Position numbers and translations under genes: made by a program
Assembly (NCBI RefSeq): GCF_905147045.1
Contig: NC_065904.1
Location: 4,092,001 to 4,156,000 of the forward strand
Source of the DNA: Nymphalis io
Lineage: Eukaryota > Arthropoda > Insecta > Lepidoptera > Nymphalidae
DNA length: 64,000 nucleotides
Reading direction: 5' to 3'
Shown: in pieces, positions 27,501 through 36,531 of the stretch
Layout: each line of letters begins with the position of its first letter
Position numbering within the stretch: the stretch's first letter is position 1
Notes under the pieces: model-generated
Seen by the model: only the letters and a program-made list of their open reading frames with translations
What the model was told of the DNA's origin: nothing
Database searches by the model: none

Positions 27501-28606
27501 TAAAGAAATAGAGGAGTCCACGGCTGAAGAAATTTTGAGTAAAATTCAAACTGCTTGGGAGAGTAGACCGGAATGTGAGTAATTGATCTGAAAATCGAAT
27601 AAATAGATTATCTTATAAGTGTTTTAAACTTCTAAATCTAAATTCTATTGAGAGTTGGTGATAGGTGAAATTGTTAATCTTATAAATTAAGACATTTATT
27701 AGTTTTTGTCGAAATATTACTTACCACAAACATTAATTGATTAAAAAAAAAAACTTTTTCTTCGCTTTCAATTAATCATATTCTCTACAACTGTTATAAA
27801 TTACTAGTAAGTTTTTTCTTTTATATTTTTGCATGTTGCGTTTGCAACAGGATCGGATTAACGTTGCATTGCCCCCGATTATTACCGATAAATTAAACGA
27901 TCGAAGTGGTTTCGATCGAAAGTGATGTAACCGAAGGAATCACTACGGTAACGCCTAGCCACGCCGCCGTCCCCAGCGGAGCTGTCGGGCGTGTGTCGCG
28001 CGGTGAGCTGCGCGAGTGTGTGTGCGGTGGCCGCGCGCCTGTGTGCGCCGCGCGTGGCGCGCGTGTGTGCGCGGCTGGCGGCGCACTACGCGCACGCGAG
28101 CGCCGGCTTCCCCGACCTCACGCTGTGGAACGAGCGCTCCGCCGAGGTGAGCGGTGGCTCGCGGACCGCTGCTCCGGCGGAAACGGGCTCGCGGGTTCAG
28201 CGAGATGGTCAAAACACACGATTGGAATTCTTATTTTATTTAAATAACACTGTAACGGCCTGTACGATATGATTTATGATTTTACTTCTCCGTCGACTTA
28301 TTTTCGTGATGTATCGGAAGTGTTAAGGTTGGTGCAACCTCAGCACATTAAGAGTATCTAACTCGTATTGAGAAGTATTAACATTTTTAAGGACCGTTCT
28401 GATCGGGATGAAAATAATTATTAAAATTAAAACTTCTATAGATTGCATTCGTGGAGGTGAAGACCGACTCGGACAAGCCGTCCATGAAGCAGATACAGTG
28501 GATGCACTATATGAAGCAGCACGGCATCAACACCGAGTTCTGCTACGTCGGCGTCAACACCACCAGGGCCAGGTCCAGAAACACGCAGGAGCTGGAAGAA
28601 GACTAG
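21583..28606 (+). CDS. FAN1: FAN1, Fanconi-associated 5' flap endonuclease / VRR-NUC nuclease
   Basis: Structure-specific nuclease of interstrand crosslink repair and replication fork protection. Exons: 21583-22126, 22316-22597, 23593-23791, 23959-24189, 24455-24577, 25511-25745, 26319-26524, 26857-26972, 27323-27574, 27959-28146, 28442-28606; the sum is 847 codons including the stop. Residues 1-181 are a Ser/Lys-rich disordered region with a PIP box (QTTLNKYF, residues 4-11) and an acidic SIM-like VIDLISDDDEE at 50-60. Exons 2-3 form the SAP-like DNA-binding part, exon 6 (SLPVWLRRYTPAYIY) starts the TPR region, and exons 9-11 give the nuclease: WEGR (Glu), GFPDLTLW (Asp) and FVEVK (Glu, Lys), matching the known PD-(D/E)XK catalytic set. 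Human FAN1 is 1017 residues and has a UBZ zinc finger that is absent here. The 5' border of exon 10 is uncertain (27959 or 27977, both in frame). Confidence 0.95.
21592..21615 (+). other. PIP box (PCNA-interacting motif) at the FAN1 N-terminus
   Basis: Codons 4-11 read QTTLNKYF, an exact fit to the canonical Q-x-x-(I/L/M)-x-x-(F/Y)-(F/Y) PCNA-binding motif, followed by the basic residues typical of strong PIP boxes (KIK). It starts three residues after the initiator Met, a position shared by many replication and repair proteins with N-terminal PIP boxes. Confidence 0.8.
22703..23111 (+). repeat. tRNA-derived SINE, family A, with an expanded palindromic tail
   Basis: Family A starts with a tRNA-like head: an A-box GGCCTAGTGGTAAGAATGCG and a B-box GGGTTCAAACCCG. 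A body follows with TCGTGCTTGACGGTGAAGG and GAGGAAACCTGCATGTGTC, and it ends near CAGTGGGACATTCACAGG. This is a full-length forward copy in FAN1 intron 2. After 23000 its tail becomes a run of alternating (TA)n blocks bounded by ACGG and CCGT units up to about 23109. Confidence 0.88.
23276..23490 (+). repeat. SINE-like repeat, family B, heavily diverged
   Basis: Remnants of the family B order are visible (CCATACCACCCATTAG, then TACAGGCACAGAG, then ATGTCTATGG and GTGACGACTTATCATCTGG, ending CGCCAGTCTACCTA). It lies in FAN1 intron 2, only 165 bases after the SINE A tail. Confidence 0.55.
24725..24880 (+). repeat. 3' fragment of a non-LTR or related repeat
   Basis: The stretch with GAAGGATGCCTGGAAGCG and GAGACCGCCGCCTGGTGTAT resembles 3' ends of RTE-type elements or their SINE partners common in Lepidoptera. 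No coding part is left. It lies in FAN1 intron 5. Assignment is by resemblance only. Confidence 0.35.
24890..25290. other. GC-richer intronic block of unknown origin
   Basis: This part of FAN1 intron 5 is clearly richer in G and C than the surrounding intron. A 93-codon frame is open on the minus strand (25282-25001) but has no family motif that I recognise. It reads like a degenerate mobile-element fragment. Its edges are visible as composition changes. Confidence 0.3.
25428..25466. repeat. Three tandem copies of a 13-bp unit
   Basis: The unit TGTACTACTCTTG occurs three times without a gap; the last copy ends in T. It sits about 45 bases before FAN1 exon 6 and forms part of the pyrimidine-rich side of that intron. 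Confidence 0.9.
25855..26100 (+). repeat. tRNA-derived SINE-like repeat, family D
   Basis: A tRNA-like head (GGACTGCCTAGTGTCTA; B-box side GGGATCAAAACCTAGGTCGGG without the first base) is followed by a body with GTTATTGCGAATTATTTC and AAAGCACGAAAAACTGGGG. The 79-codon frame through it has no recognised similarity and is not called a gene. It lies in FAN1 intron 6. Confidence 0.55.
26590..26775. repeat. Inverted pair of family B fragments forming a long hairpin
   Basis: A reverse-sense 3' fragment of family B (from about 26590 to 26676) is followed after about 15 bases by a forward-sense fragment of the same part (to 26773). The two arms are some 80 bases each and nearly identical, including GGAAGGCGGACGAGCATATG and its complement. 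In RNA this would fold into a long stem inside FAN1 intron 7. Confidence 0.85.
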
Positions 28607-28636
28607 TTAAGCCGAAAAGACTAGTTAAGCCGAAAT
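28600..28636. repeat. 18-bp tandem duplication covering the FAN1 stop codon
   Basis: GACTAGTTAAGCCGAAAA at 28601 is repeated at once at 28619 with one change at the end. The first copy contains the TAG stop of FAN1, so the second TAG lies 18 bases downstream in the same frame. The protein is not affected. Confidence 0.85.
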
Positions 28637-29849
28637 ATTAAAAATGGTTATGTACTACTAAATAAACCACTGGTGTTCATAATATTATTATATATATAAA
28701 TTCATAATAGGAAAGGCAGACTAGCAACTGGCTTACATGATGGTAGGTGGTCACCACTGCACATACCTGAGATCTAAGATGTATTTTTTGCTAGTGTAAG
28801 GGCTTGTCTATAATGAAAAATATTATTATATTTCTAAAGAAAACTGGCGTTCATATCAAAACACTTCTAATAATGTTTATGTTAAATAAACTAAAATTTA
28901 TTTGCATTTTAATAATTTGTTTAAGATAAGTGTTTAAGAAGATTATGATTGAATAATAGAAATTAAGCTAATAGTGATTAACATTTTTAATCAATGCATA
29001 ACTACAGAGTCAATTTAAAAGAAAATATAACAGCGATGTTTGAAAAATTTAATTTAATGAATGTTATAACATTATGTTACTTACATAATAACTGTGTTAA
29101 AAGTAAGAAATTAAAAAATTTCAACATATTTTTTGAAGCAAAAAATGTGATTTTTGCTCATGTTCTACGAAATTAATTTCATGTAATTTTAAATGTAAAT
29201 CATTTGTTTTTATATATAATTGAGAAATGACCTAAAAACTAAATATTTGTGTGTTTGTTTAGTTTATAAAATTAGAAGCTGTGACAGAATTAAAATTATA
29301 TTTTTGATACTAGCAGTAAGATTAGATGATAATATATTACTAATTCGCTTTTAGCCACCGTTAATGATAATCCATTTCCGATGTTATCGAATTTATCTTA
29401 ATCTTAATTGTGCATAGATACCATATAAATTCCAGCTTGAATATATTCCATATTATCAACAAAATGTTAACAATATATTTTATATATATAAAATAATTGT
29501 CTTTAATGACCAATACTATTATTTATTATTATTATTAAATTTACATTATTAATTTTTATTATTTTAGTCAAATTTAAAATAATCCCTCCCGATTCCCACC
29601 CGACACAAAGCTGCCCATAATGCAGGCTGCATTTCCGCGCTGTATGGCAATGGACAACCTTTGTGCCAAGTGAGACCCGGAGCGACTGTCAATTAAATAT
29701 CAAATATTACTAATTATGATTTTATTTCTTGATTTCAAAAATGGTGCTGTGAGGTAGAAATTGAAGTTTATGCTAATTGTCTCTTATTATATTCTATTTT
29801 GTATGTGTTCTGGTTAGTATATTTTGTTTAGAAATAAAATGTTATTGAA
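28607..29849. other. FAN1 3' flank and intergenic DNA
   Basis: AATAAA at about 28661 can end the FAN1 transcript. A short reverse fragment of repeat family B lies at about 28705-28765 (AGGAAAGGCAGACTAG, GATGGTAGGTGGTCACC). A GC-richer patch at 29580-29690 is unassigned. The rest is AT-rich and shows no gene. Confidence 0.5.
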
Positions 29850-30599
29850 ATTTTTTTTTTTTTTTTAATATTTAAAACATTGTTTATAGAGGAGCGGAGC
29901 CTGCTCATTATAGACGTATTTTTTACATATTATTTATTTATTAAGGATCTCCAACAAAGTATACACACTTACGAGTACATTACATCGTGGAGTAATATTT
30001 TAAAATATGTGTGCTCCTTCAATTAAAGGAACAGCAAGCGCATAAATATTGACTACACAGAAATTTAAAAAAAATTATAAACTAAATGTTACATAGTGGT
30101 ACTCAATAAAACATTGGAACTAAAAAAGGTAAACAGTGGTTAAACTAAGACTAAATTGTGCAAATGTGAGTTAAGTAATATATAAAAAAAGCTAGAAAAA
30201 TTAAAATAACGAGTAATATTAAAACTTAAAAATAAAATCTTTAAACAAAACATTATGTATTAAGAAACAATTTTTTAAGATATTTTTTAAACTTAGTGAA
30301 TTTTGGGGTATATATATCCAAGACAGTGTGCTGTTTAGAAAGCGCATTATATTGCCTGCAGATCCTTGGCAAAGCAGCATAGTTTCCGAGATTTGAATTG
30401 GATGTAGAAATATAAAAGTGATTGTAAGCGTTTCTACGAGGTAAGCGAGAAGGTACATACTAGATTAATTTGTTGAAGCAAATCGCTACAATCAAATTTT
30501 CCATTTATTATTTTATACAACATAAGTACGTCAGTTATTTTTCTTCTGGAGTTTAGGGAGATCATCTTATAGTGCTGAAGCCTATCGCAGTAGGACAGC

Positions 30600-30634
30600 A
30601 ATATAACAAAGTGTTCCTAACACTTTGTTATATT
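30600..30634. repeat. Perfect 16-bp inverted repeat at the junction of the two retrotransposons
   Basis: AATATAACAAAGTGTT is followed by CCT and then its exact complement AACACTTTGTTATATT. It sits precisely where element A sequence stops and element B resumes. Confidence 0.9.
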
Positions 30635-31083
30635 CATCGTATGACAGTTGGTAGAGAAAACGTTTTATTTAGTTATTTAATCAAGGAAGACAAACAGTTA
30701 TAACATGTACAAAAATATTTATCACATTAAAAAAAACATCATATACCAGTTAAGTCTTCACAAATAATTAAATCAAAATACATAACAGAATTATAACAAA
30801 CAAAAATTAAATATTATTTAAAATTTAACGAAGTATGAACAATTAATTAATCAAGATCATTAAATTTATTGTTGTGGTTTATGCATGATCTGTAAAGGAA
30901 GTTGTTGCGTACGTACTTACATTTAGATATAGGAACATCTAATGAATATATTACTAAGTAAGAATGGAGAATCAATATAGTTATTTAACAATTTAAACAG
31001 AAAGAGTTCATCTTTTTCCATACGACGTTCTTTTAACGTTAATATTTTGAGACTTTGAGGATTAGTCTGAGAATCATCATTTT

Positions 31084-32276
31084 TTAGTAAAAGATGTTTA
31101 AGAAATTTATTTTGTATTCTTTCGATTTTATTGATATTTTTTTATACATAGGATTCCAAACTGGTGAGGCACACTCGAGAATGGATCGGACAAAGGAATA
31201 GTATAGCAAAATGAGTGTGGATTTGAAGTGAAAATCCTTACCCACTCTAAGGATAAATCCCAGCATCCAATATGCCCTTCCAACAATGTTATCAACATGG
31301 TTATTAAATAGCAGCTTATGATCGAGGTGTACTTCCAAGTCTCTCACCCCGGTTACCCATTTTTTTAGATTTTTCATTAAGTTTGTAGTCGAATACTAAA
31401 TTATTGTTTTTACGAGAAAATGTTATAATACTGCATTTCTTAAGATTTAATGAAAGTCCATTTTGATGACAGTAGTGACAAAGGCTATTTAAGTCGTTTT
31501 GTAATAGAGTACAATCCTGTGTAGTTTTGATTGCTCTAAAAAATTTCATGTCATCAGCGTATAATAAAATATCCGAATGTTTAAAAATATCACAAATATT
31601 ATTAATAAACGCATTAAGTAGGAGGGGTCCTAGATGAGAGCCTTGAGGTACTCCTGATGTAACAGGAACAAAGGACGAGCAGAAACTTTTAATAGTAACA
31701 GCTTGACTACGTACACGCAGATAAGACGCAAACCAACGTAGTAGATAACCGTGTATACCGACTTCTCCAAGTTTACGAATAAGATGAAAAACGGTATTTT
31801 GTCGAATACCTTTGAGTAATCGGTATACACAACGTCCACCTGAGAGCCATGTTCCATAGCAGATGTCAAGTGATGAACAAATTGGATAACATTGGTTTCC
31901 GTTGAGTTTTTTTTGATGAAACGATGTTGTATCTCATTTAAGATAATAAGATAATAAAAAGATAAGATCGTAAAATGGGAAAGATTTGATCGTATATAAG
32001 TTTTTCAAGTAATTTGGCTAAAGTACATAATTTAGATATAGGTCTATAATTTTCTATATTATGTTTATTACCCGATTTATAGATAGGAGTAATAAAGGAC
32101 CGTTTCCATATACTAGGTATCACACCTAAGTGTAAAGATTTAGAAAAGAGAAATCGGAAAAGCAAGTGTGTCATTACACATCTTAAGAAAATAAGGGGGT
32201 ATGTAATCAGGGCCAGCACCTTTTCTAACATCCAATTTTTTAAGATATATTTGTACGATTTGGGGATTAATTTCAA
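31084..32276 (-). pseudogene. Reverse transcriptase remnant of element A
   Basis: Conserved blocks of a non-LTR reverse transcriptase appear in order on the minus strand: GVIPSIWKRSFITPIYKSG then NYRPIS (about 32130-32030), a substrate-loop SGVPQGSHLGPLL (about 31655-31620), the catalytic YADD (about 31556), GLSLNLKKC (about 31465) and thumb-like DLEVHLDHKLLFN (about 31330). They are spread over different frames, so the gene is broken by frameshifts. Confidence 0.8.
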
Positions 32277-33747
32277 TGCTTGGATGCTTTCCAGCCTTTT
32301 AATGTATACATAATAATGTGGGTTCCAGATTATACTGTATGTTGTACTGTACTGTTGTATTCATGAATAGGACGGACAAGCGTGTTAAATAATGTAATTT
32401 TGGTAGACGGACTCTTAAAATCTTTGGCATTTCTTAAGACAAATCCAAACAATTTAAATCCTTTTGAAACACTATTCAAGATATGCACTTCATATCGTAG
32501 TTTAGAGTCTAATATAATTCCAAGATCACGTACGTTATTTAATTGTTCAATCTAGATAGAGTATATGAAATATTTGTTTGGTTTAAGTATTTTATTTCGA
32601 GACGTTGGACGTAGTAACACTTTTTGATATTGAGTGACATTTTATTTATACTACACCAGTTGGTAAATCTATCTATATCTTCCTGTAAATCAGTTACATC
32701 TGTATTGTTATAGATGGGCTTCATTATTTTTAGGTCATCTGCGTTTATTATTTTGGTGAAATTTATATTTTTCTTTAAATTAGGTATAGGTTTTTGGAGT
32801 ACCAGAGATGATATTTTGTGTTATATTTCTTTTTTATTGGTATACTTGTTTTTATTATTTCTTTTAATAATTCATAAAATCTAGTTAACATCTGATTGAC
32901 GTCTAGACAATTTTTGAGTTCAAATTCCCAGTTAATTGAATTGATAAGTTTGTTGATTTCTGCTTAAGTTTATAAAGGGCTTTAGTCTGGAGAAAACGGG
33001 TAGCTTTAAAGGATACACAAAATTGTAACGAGGGATGTAAGGAGTCCTCTAATAACAATGGCGATAAGCACCGAATTGGTTTAATTATTGGCATATTACT
33101 TAGTATTAAGTCTAAAAGTTTTATCTTTACTATTTATTATGTTATTATGCTGGTTGAGGTCATAAAGGGAGATAAAATCGCACAAAGCTGAACTTGCTTC
33201 AGACTGGTTTGATTCAGAGGGGCGTATGCATCCATGGACCAAGTAATGTTACTTAGGTTGAAGTCACCTATTATGAGTGTGTGATTGCTTGACTCCATGG
33301 CCTGTTGAGCTTTTGTGGAAACAGCAACAGGTTCAACAGCACCATTTGTGTTTTATACGTCGATGTTGACCCACAGGTCTTCACACGAACTTTCATGTTG
33401 TGGCGACCTTTTGCACTTTAAGTGTTTTAAAACCGCGATAAGGACACCTCCACCCCTTTACGTGTATTAGAGTAACTAGTTTCGCGGTCACGTCGAAATA
33501 CGTCGTACCTGTTATCGAAAAGTTCAGAGTCGTAAACATCACTGCTGAGTCAAGTTTCTGAGAGCACAACAACATCGTAATTAAGTGTACATATATTATG
33601 AAGGAAATTATGAGTTTTCGTTCGCAGACCATGCACATTTTGGTAATACAATTGAAGGTTAAGCATTTGAACAAGATTAAGTTAATTGTAACGTGCAATT
33701 ATATGAGGTATTATAAACTAATAACAAGTGGAAGCCAAATTACAAAT

Positions 33748-34080
33748 TTAGGTAATTGATTTCAACATTTCTATGCTATTAACCACTACACTTGGGCATG
33801 TTTCGTTTTTTCTTATAAAAATCCTACCATTGCGAAACCATACGAACCTGTAACCTAATTCTTTGGCACGAATTCTCGAAGATGCATGTATAGCTTTGCT
33901 AGCGACGGAGAGATGTTCCATTACGTATAGTGGTTGTGGTTTCTCGGTAGCGATACCAAGGTGACTTGAGTTCAATTTATTATTAGGATTACTTTTGTTA
34001 AATTTTAATGTCGACGCTAAGCAACCGTCACGAATGTGAGGGCTTCCAAATTTTACAATAATTGAGAGTGCGTTTACTAT
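33748..34080 (-). pseudogene. ORF1 C-terminal FP-like domain of element B
   Basis: The frame holds KFNKSNPNNKLNSSHLGI, IHASSRIRAKELGYRFVW and RNGRIFIRKNE. These blocks match the domain shared by baculovirus FP proteins and the ORF1 proteins of many insect non-LTR elements. The upstream part of ORF1 is missing or unrecognisable, so the copy is 5'-truncated or decayed. Confidence 0.7.
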
Positions 34081-34394
34081 CTGTACACAATTGTTATCGT
34101 TCTTCATATATATGTATGTATATGTGGAGTATTTATTTTCTAATATATGACTCACGTGCACACTGATAATGTCGGACGAACGAATAATATTATACAAACA
34201 AAATCCTTCGGCTTCGACAACAGCGGTGTGATCGGTTCACGATTCTCATCTTGGGTCTCCAATTCTCGGAATAACTTCAAAGCAACCATATTCTCAAACG
34301 ATCCTCACGGTACACGAAAGAGAATATGCCCCGCCACTATTTGATAGCCCATAAACTTCAACTTCGACTGGTGTGGGATGGCTTCTTCCAGATA

Positions 34395-34858
34395 ATGCTA
34401 AACTTCAAATCTAGAGAAGTTCAATCAACGTTGAAAACAAAGAAGCCAAAGCCGAACTATCCTTCCACCTTACGAATCAGACGAAAGTGAGTTTTGACAT
34501 ACTACGCGCTAATCTCTGTAACTATCAATCGGATTTGAGAACTTTTTTTAGCATTTGATACTTACTCGAAAAGAAAAATTCTGTCATTTAAAACGTAGTG
34601 ATTCCATTATCTTTGGTGACGTTGACAATTAACTTCAAATATCGTATTCCATCATATTCCATAATAAAGTTGAATATTAGAAACATTTATAAACATAAAT
34701 ATACAGTGATCTGGTCGAAATTTTTCAAATCCATGTTTCCAGTATATTTGCCACTATTAGCGATGTCGGCGGTGTCGGCGTTATCCGTGTTGTATCTGTA
34801 CTGCAAGAACAGAGGTAACCGGAGGAAAGGATACATAGACGTGAAAGAGAAGCCTTGA
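34395..34858 (+). CDS. Possible small single-pass membrane protein, two exons
   Basis: A weakly supported model: exon 34395-34486 (ATG just after an acceptor GCTTCTTCCAG; donor GTGAGT at 34487) joined in phase 2 to 34681-34858 (stop TGA), giving 89 residues. The first exon is basic (LKTKKPKPNYPS). The second has one hydrophobic segment (VYLPLLAMSAVSALSVLYLY) followed by a basic flank (KNRGNRRKGY) and the end DVKEKP, typical of a membrane anchor. AATAAA at 34919 fits a transcript end. I do not recognise the family, upstream exons are possible, and the second-exon acceptor is AT-rich. It lies between the retrotransposon nest and the end of HNF4. Confidence 0.35.
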
Positions 34859-34929
34859 TATTTGCATTTCGTTTATTAGTTAGCACGTATATTATTTATT
34901 TATTTGTAAAGGATGTTTAATAAAAGACA

Positions 34930-36531
34930 TGTTTGTAACAGATTATTTAATTTTAAAATATAATCTAAATTCATAACATGGTATGTACAACAACAATACA
35001 CCTCTAGGAAAATAAGGCACCTATTACACATAGCTGTAAGTCTACAGACAAACCGATTAACTACCTAATAATATAACTTTCACCATTTGGCTTAATGTGA
35101 TACCGCCCTATCCGTAATCAAGAATACATTGAGCATTAACAGTGGTACAAATATATTATCAACTATAAAACGAATAAATGAACGCTATTTACGTTTATAT
35201 TCAGTCTACTACAAACATTGATAGGTAAAGAAGTTGATCTATTCATATAATATGAGATAAACATAACTAAAACGAAGTCATTCTTCCTATAACGAAGGCA
35301 AGTTTTAAAAGCATGCAAAACATATTTTGAACAGTACGCAACGAATTTCTAACCGTCACCTAATTTATTAATTAATGGTAACTAAATTTTAAATGTATTG
35401 GCTATCCAATACTCATTTTAAGAAATTGAATTCATGAAAAAAAAAAAAATTCATCACGTTAAATAAGTCGAAAACAATGTTATCGATGAGCGAATGTAAT
35501 AGTTACAAATGATTTTATGTAATTACTTAAAACGTTACACGATTGTTTCGTTTGTATAAAATCGAAAATTTTTACCAAAATCTATTCAAAATAATTGCAC
35601 TTAACATTTTGGTCTTACACTTAATTTATTTTATTTTATAAATTATATAGAAAATTTGGCTTTCGTTATATCGTAAAATTCAAATTTACATCAAAATAGA
35701 TGTCGTACAGTCCACTTAAAATATATTTAATCCTACGCTTATATATATCAATATCGTATAAACGCATGGCTTCTACAGCTGCCTGCAATTGATTATTATT
35801 TTCATACTAATTTTGCGCTTTGATTTATACAAATATTTTATATAATAACATTTACATATATGTAATTGATAAATTCAATAATAACCTTTATATATATTTA
35901 AAAATATTTATATATCAATAACAGTTTCAGCAAAGCCTTTCTCTTCGTTACTCAACTATAACAATGTTATGTCAGACGTCTTCATGATTCTCGAAGGATG
36001 TTCAGGACTCCTGGTTGAAAATAAATAGCTTTGATTACCATTAACAAATATATTATGAAAATATAAAGAAAAGAAAACATTAATCTGTATAAAAATATCG
36101 GTGTTCGTAATTTTATATTAAAATAAAAGGTAATTTAAGATATGGTTGCTTTGAAAGTTGGGTAAAAATATGACTCAAATATTATAACTTTGCCTCTCTG
36201 AAGTTGTAGTTAGTTTGTTTCATTGCCTTATATTTTTTATTCTGGTATTTCTTTAATAAATCGGAACGTGGAATATCAACAAATACAATATTGTTATAAA
36301 ATTATTATAAAACAAAAACACCAACATTTTATAGTTTTATTCAATTCAAAATAGAGTCGCTATTTTAATATAATAAAATTAAAAATAGTAATAAGATTTA
36401 AACTCATATTTACGAGTATAATAAGATAGTAGTGATCATCGTGAAGGATATTTGTATGTCTGAATATATCTGTCATGTATATTAATGTGTGCGAGTTAAG
36501 CTGCCTTCTATTAATAATCTGCAGGCGGGTC
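34930..36531 (-). other. Probable 3' UTR and downstream DNA of HNF4
   Basis: No coding exon or repeat was recognised between the small + strand model and the HNF4 stop codon. The stretch is very AT-rich and has several possible poly(A) signals on the minus strand (plus-strand TTTATT). How far the transcript runs cannot be told from the sequence. Confidence 0.4.

Larger units (their letters stand above)
29850..34110 (-). mobile_element. Nested, decayed CR1/Jockey-like non-LTR retrotransposons
   Basis: Read on the minus strand. Element B: C-terminal part of an ORF1 with a baculovirus FP-like domain (34080-33748, with KLNSSHLGIATEKPQPLYVM), an endonuclease start (YYQNVHGLRT...VVVLSET, about 33660-33570), and a shortened reverse transcriptase with NADDLKI (about 32745) and VRDLGIILDSKL (about 32535) that breaks off near 32281. 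It resumes near 30600 with RLQHYKMISLNSRRK and runs to its 3' end, marked by a T run at 29851-29868 (its poly(A) tail on the minus strand). Element A, a related but distinct copy, fills 32280-30635. It has KSGNKHNIENYRPIS, then LLYADDMKFF at about 31560, then DLEVHLDHKLLFNNHVD. Both carry frameshifts and stops and look inactive. Confidence 0.85.

Noticed and set aside
27906..28272. High-GC frames on both strands, including 113 codons on plus and 85 on minus
   Set aside because: Shadows of the FAN1 nuclease exon; the frame with GFPDLTLW joins exon 11 and carries the catalytic residues.
34199..34400. Minus-strand open stretch with MVALKLFRELETQDENRE
   Set aside because: Looks protein-like and has a good start context, but no donor, partner exon or known family was found, and a stop lies just upstream. 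It may be the decayed 5' part of retrotransposon B.
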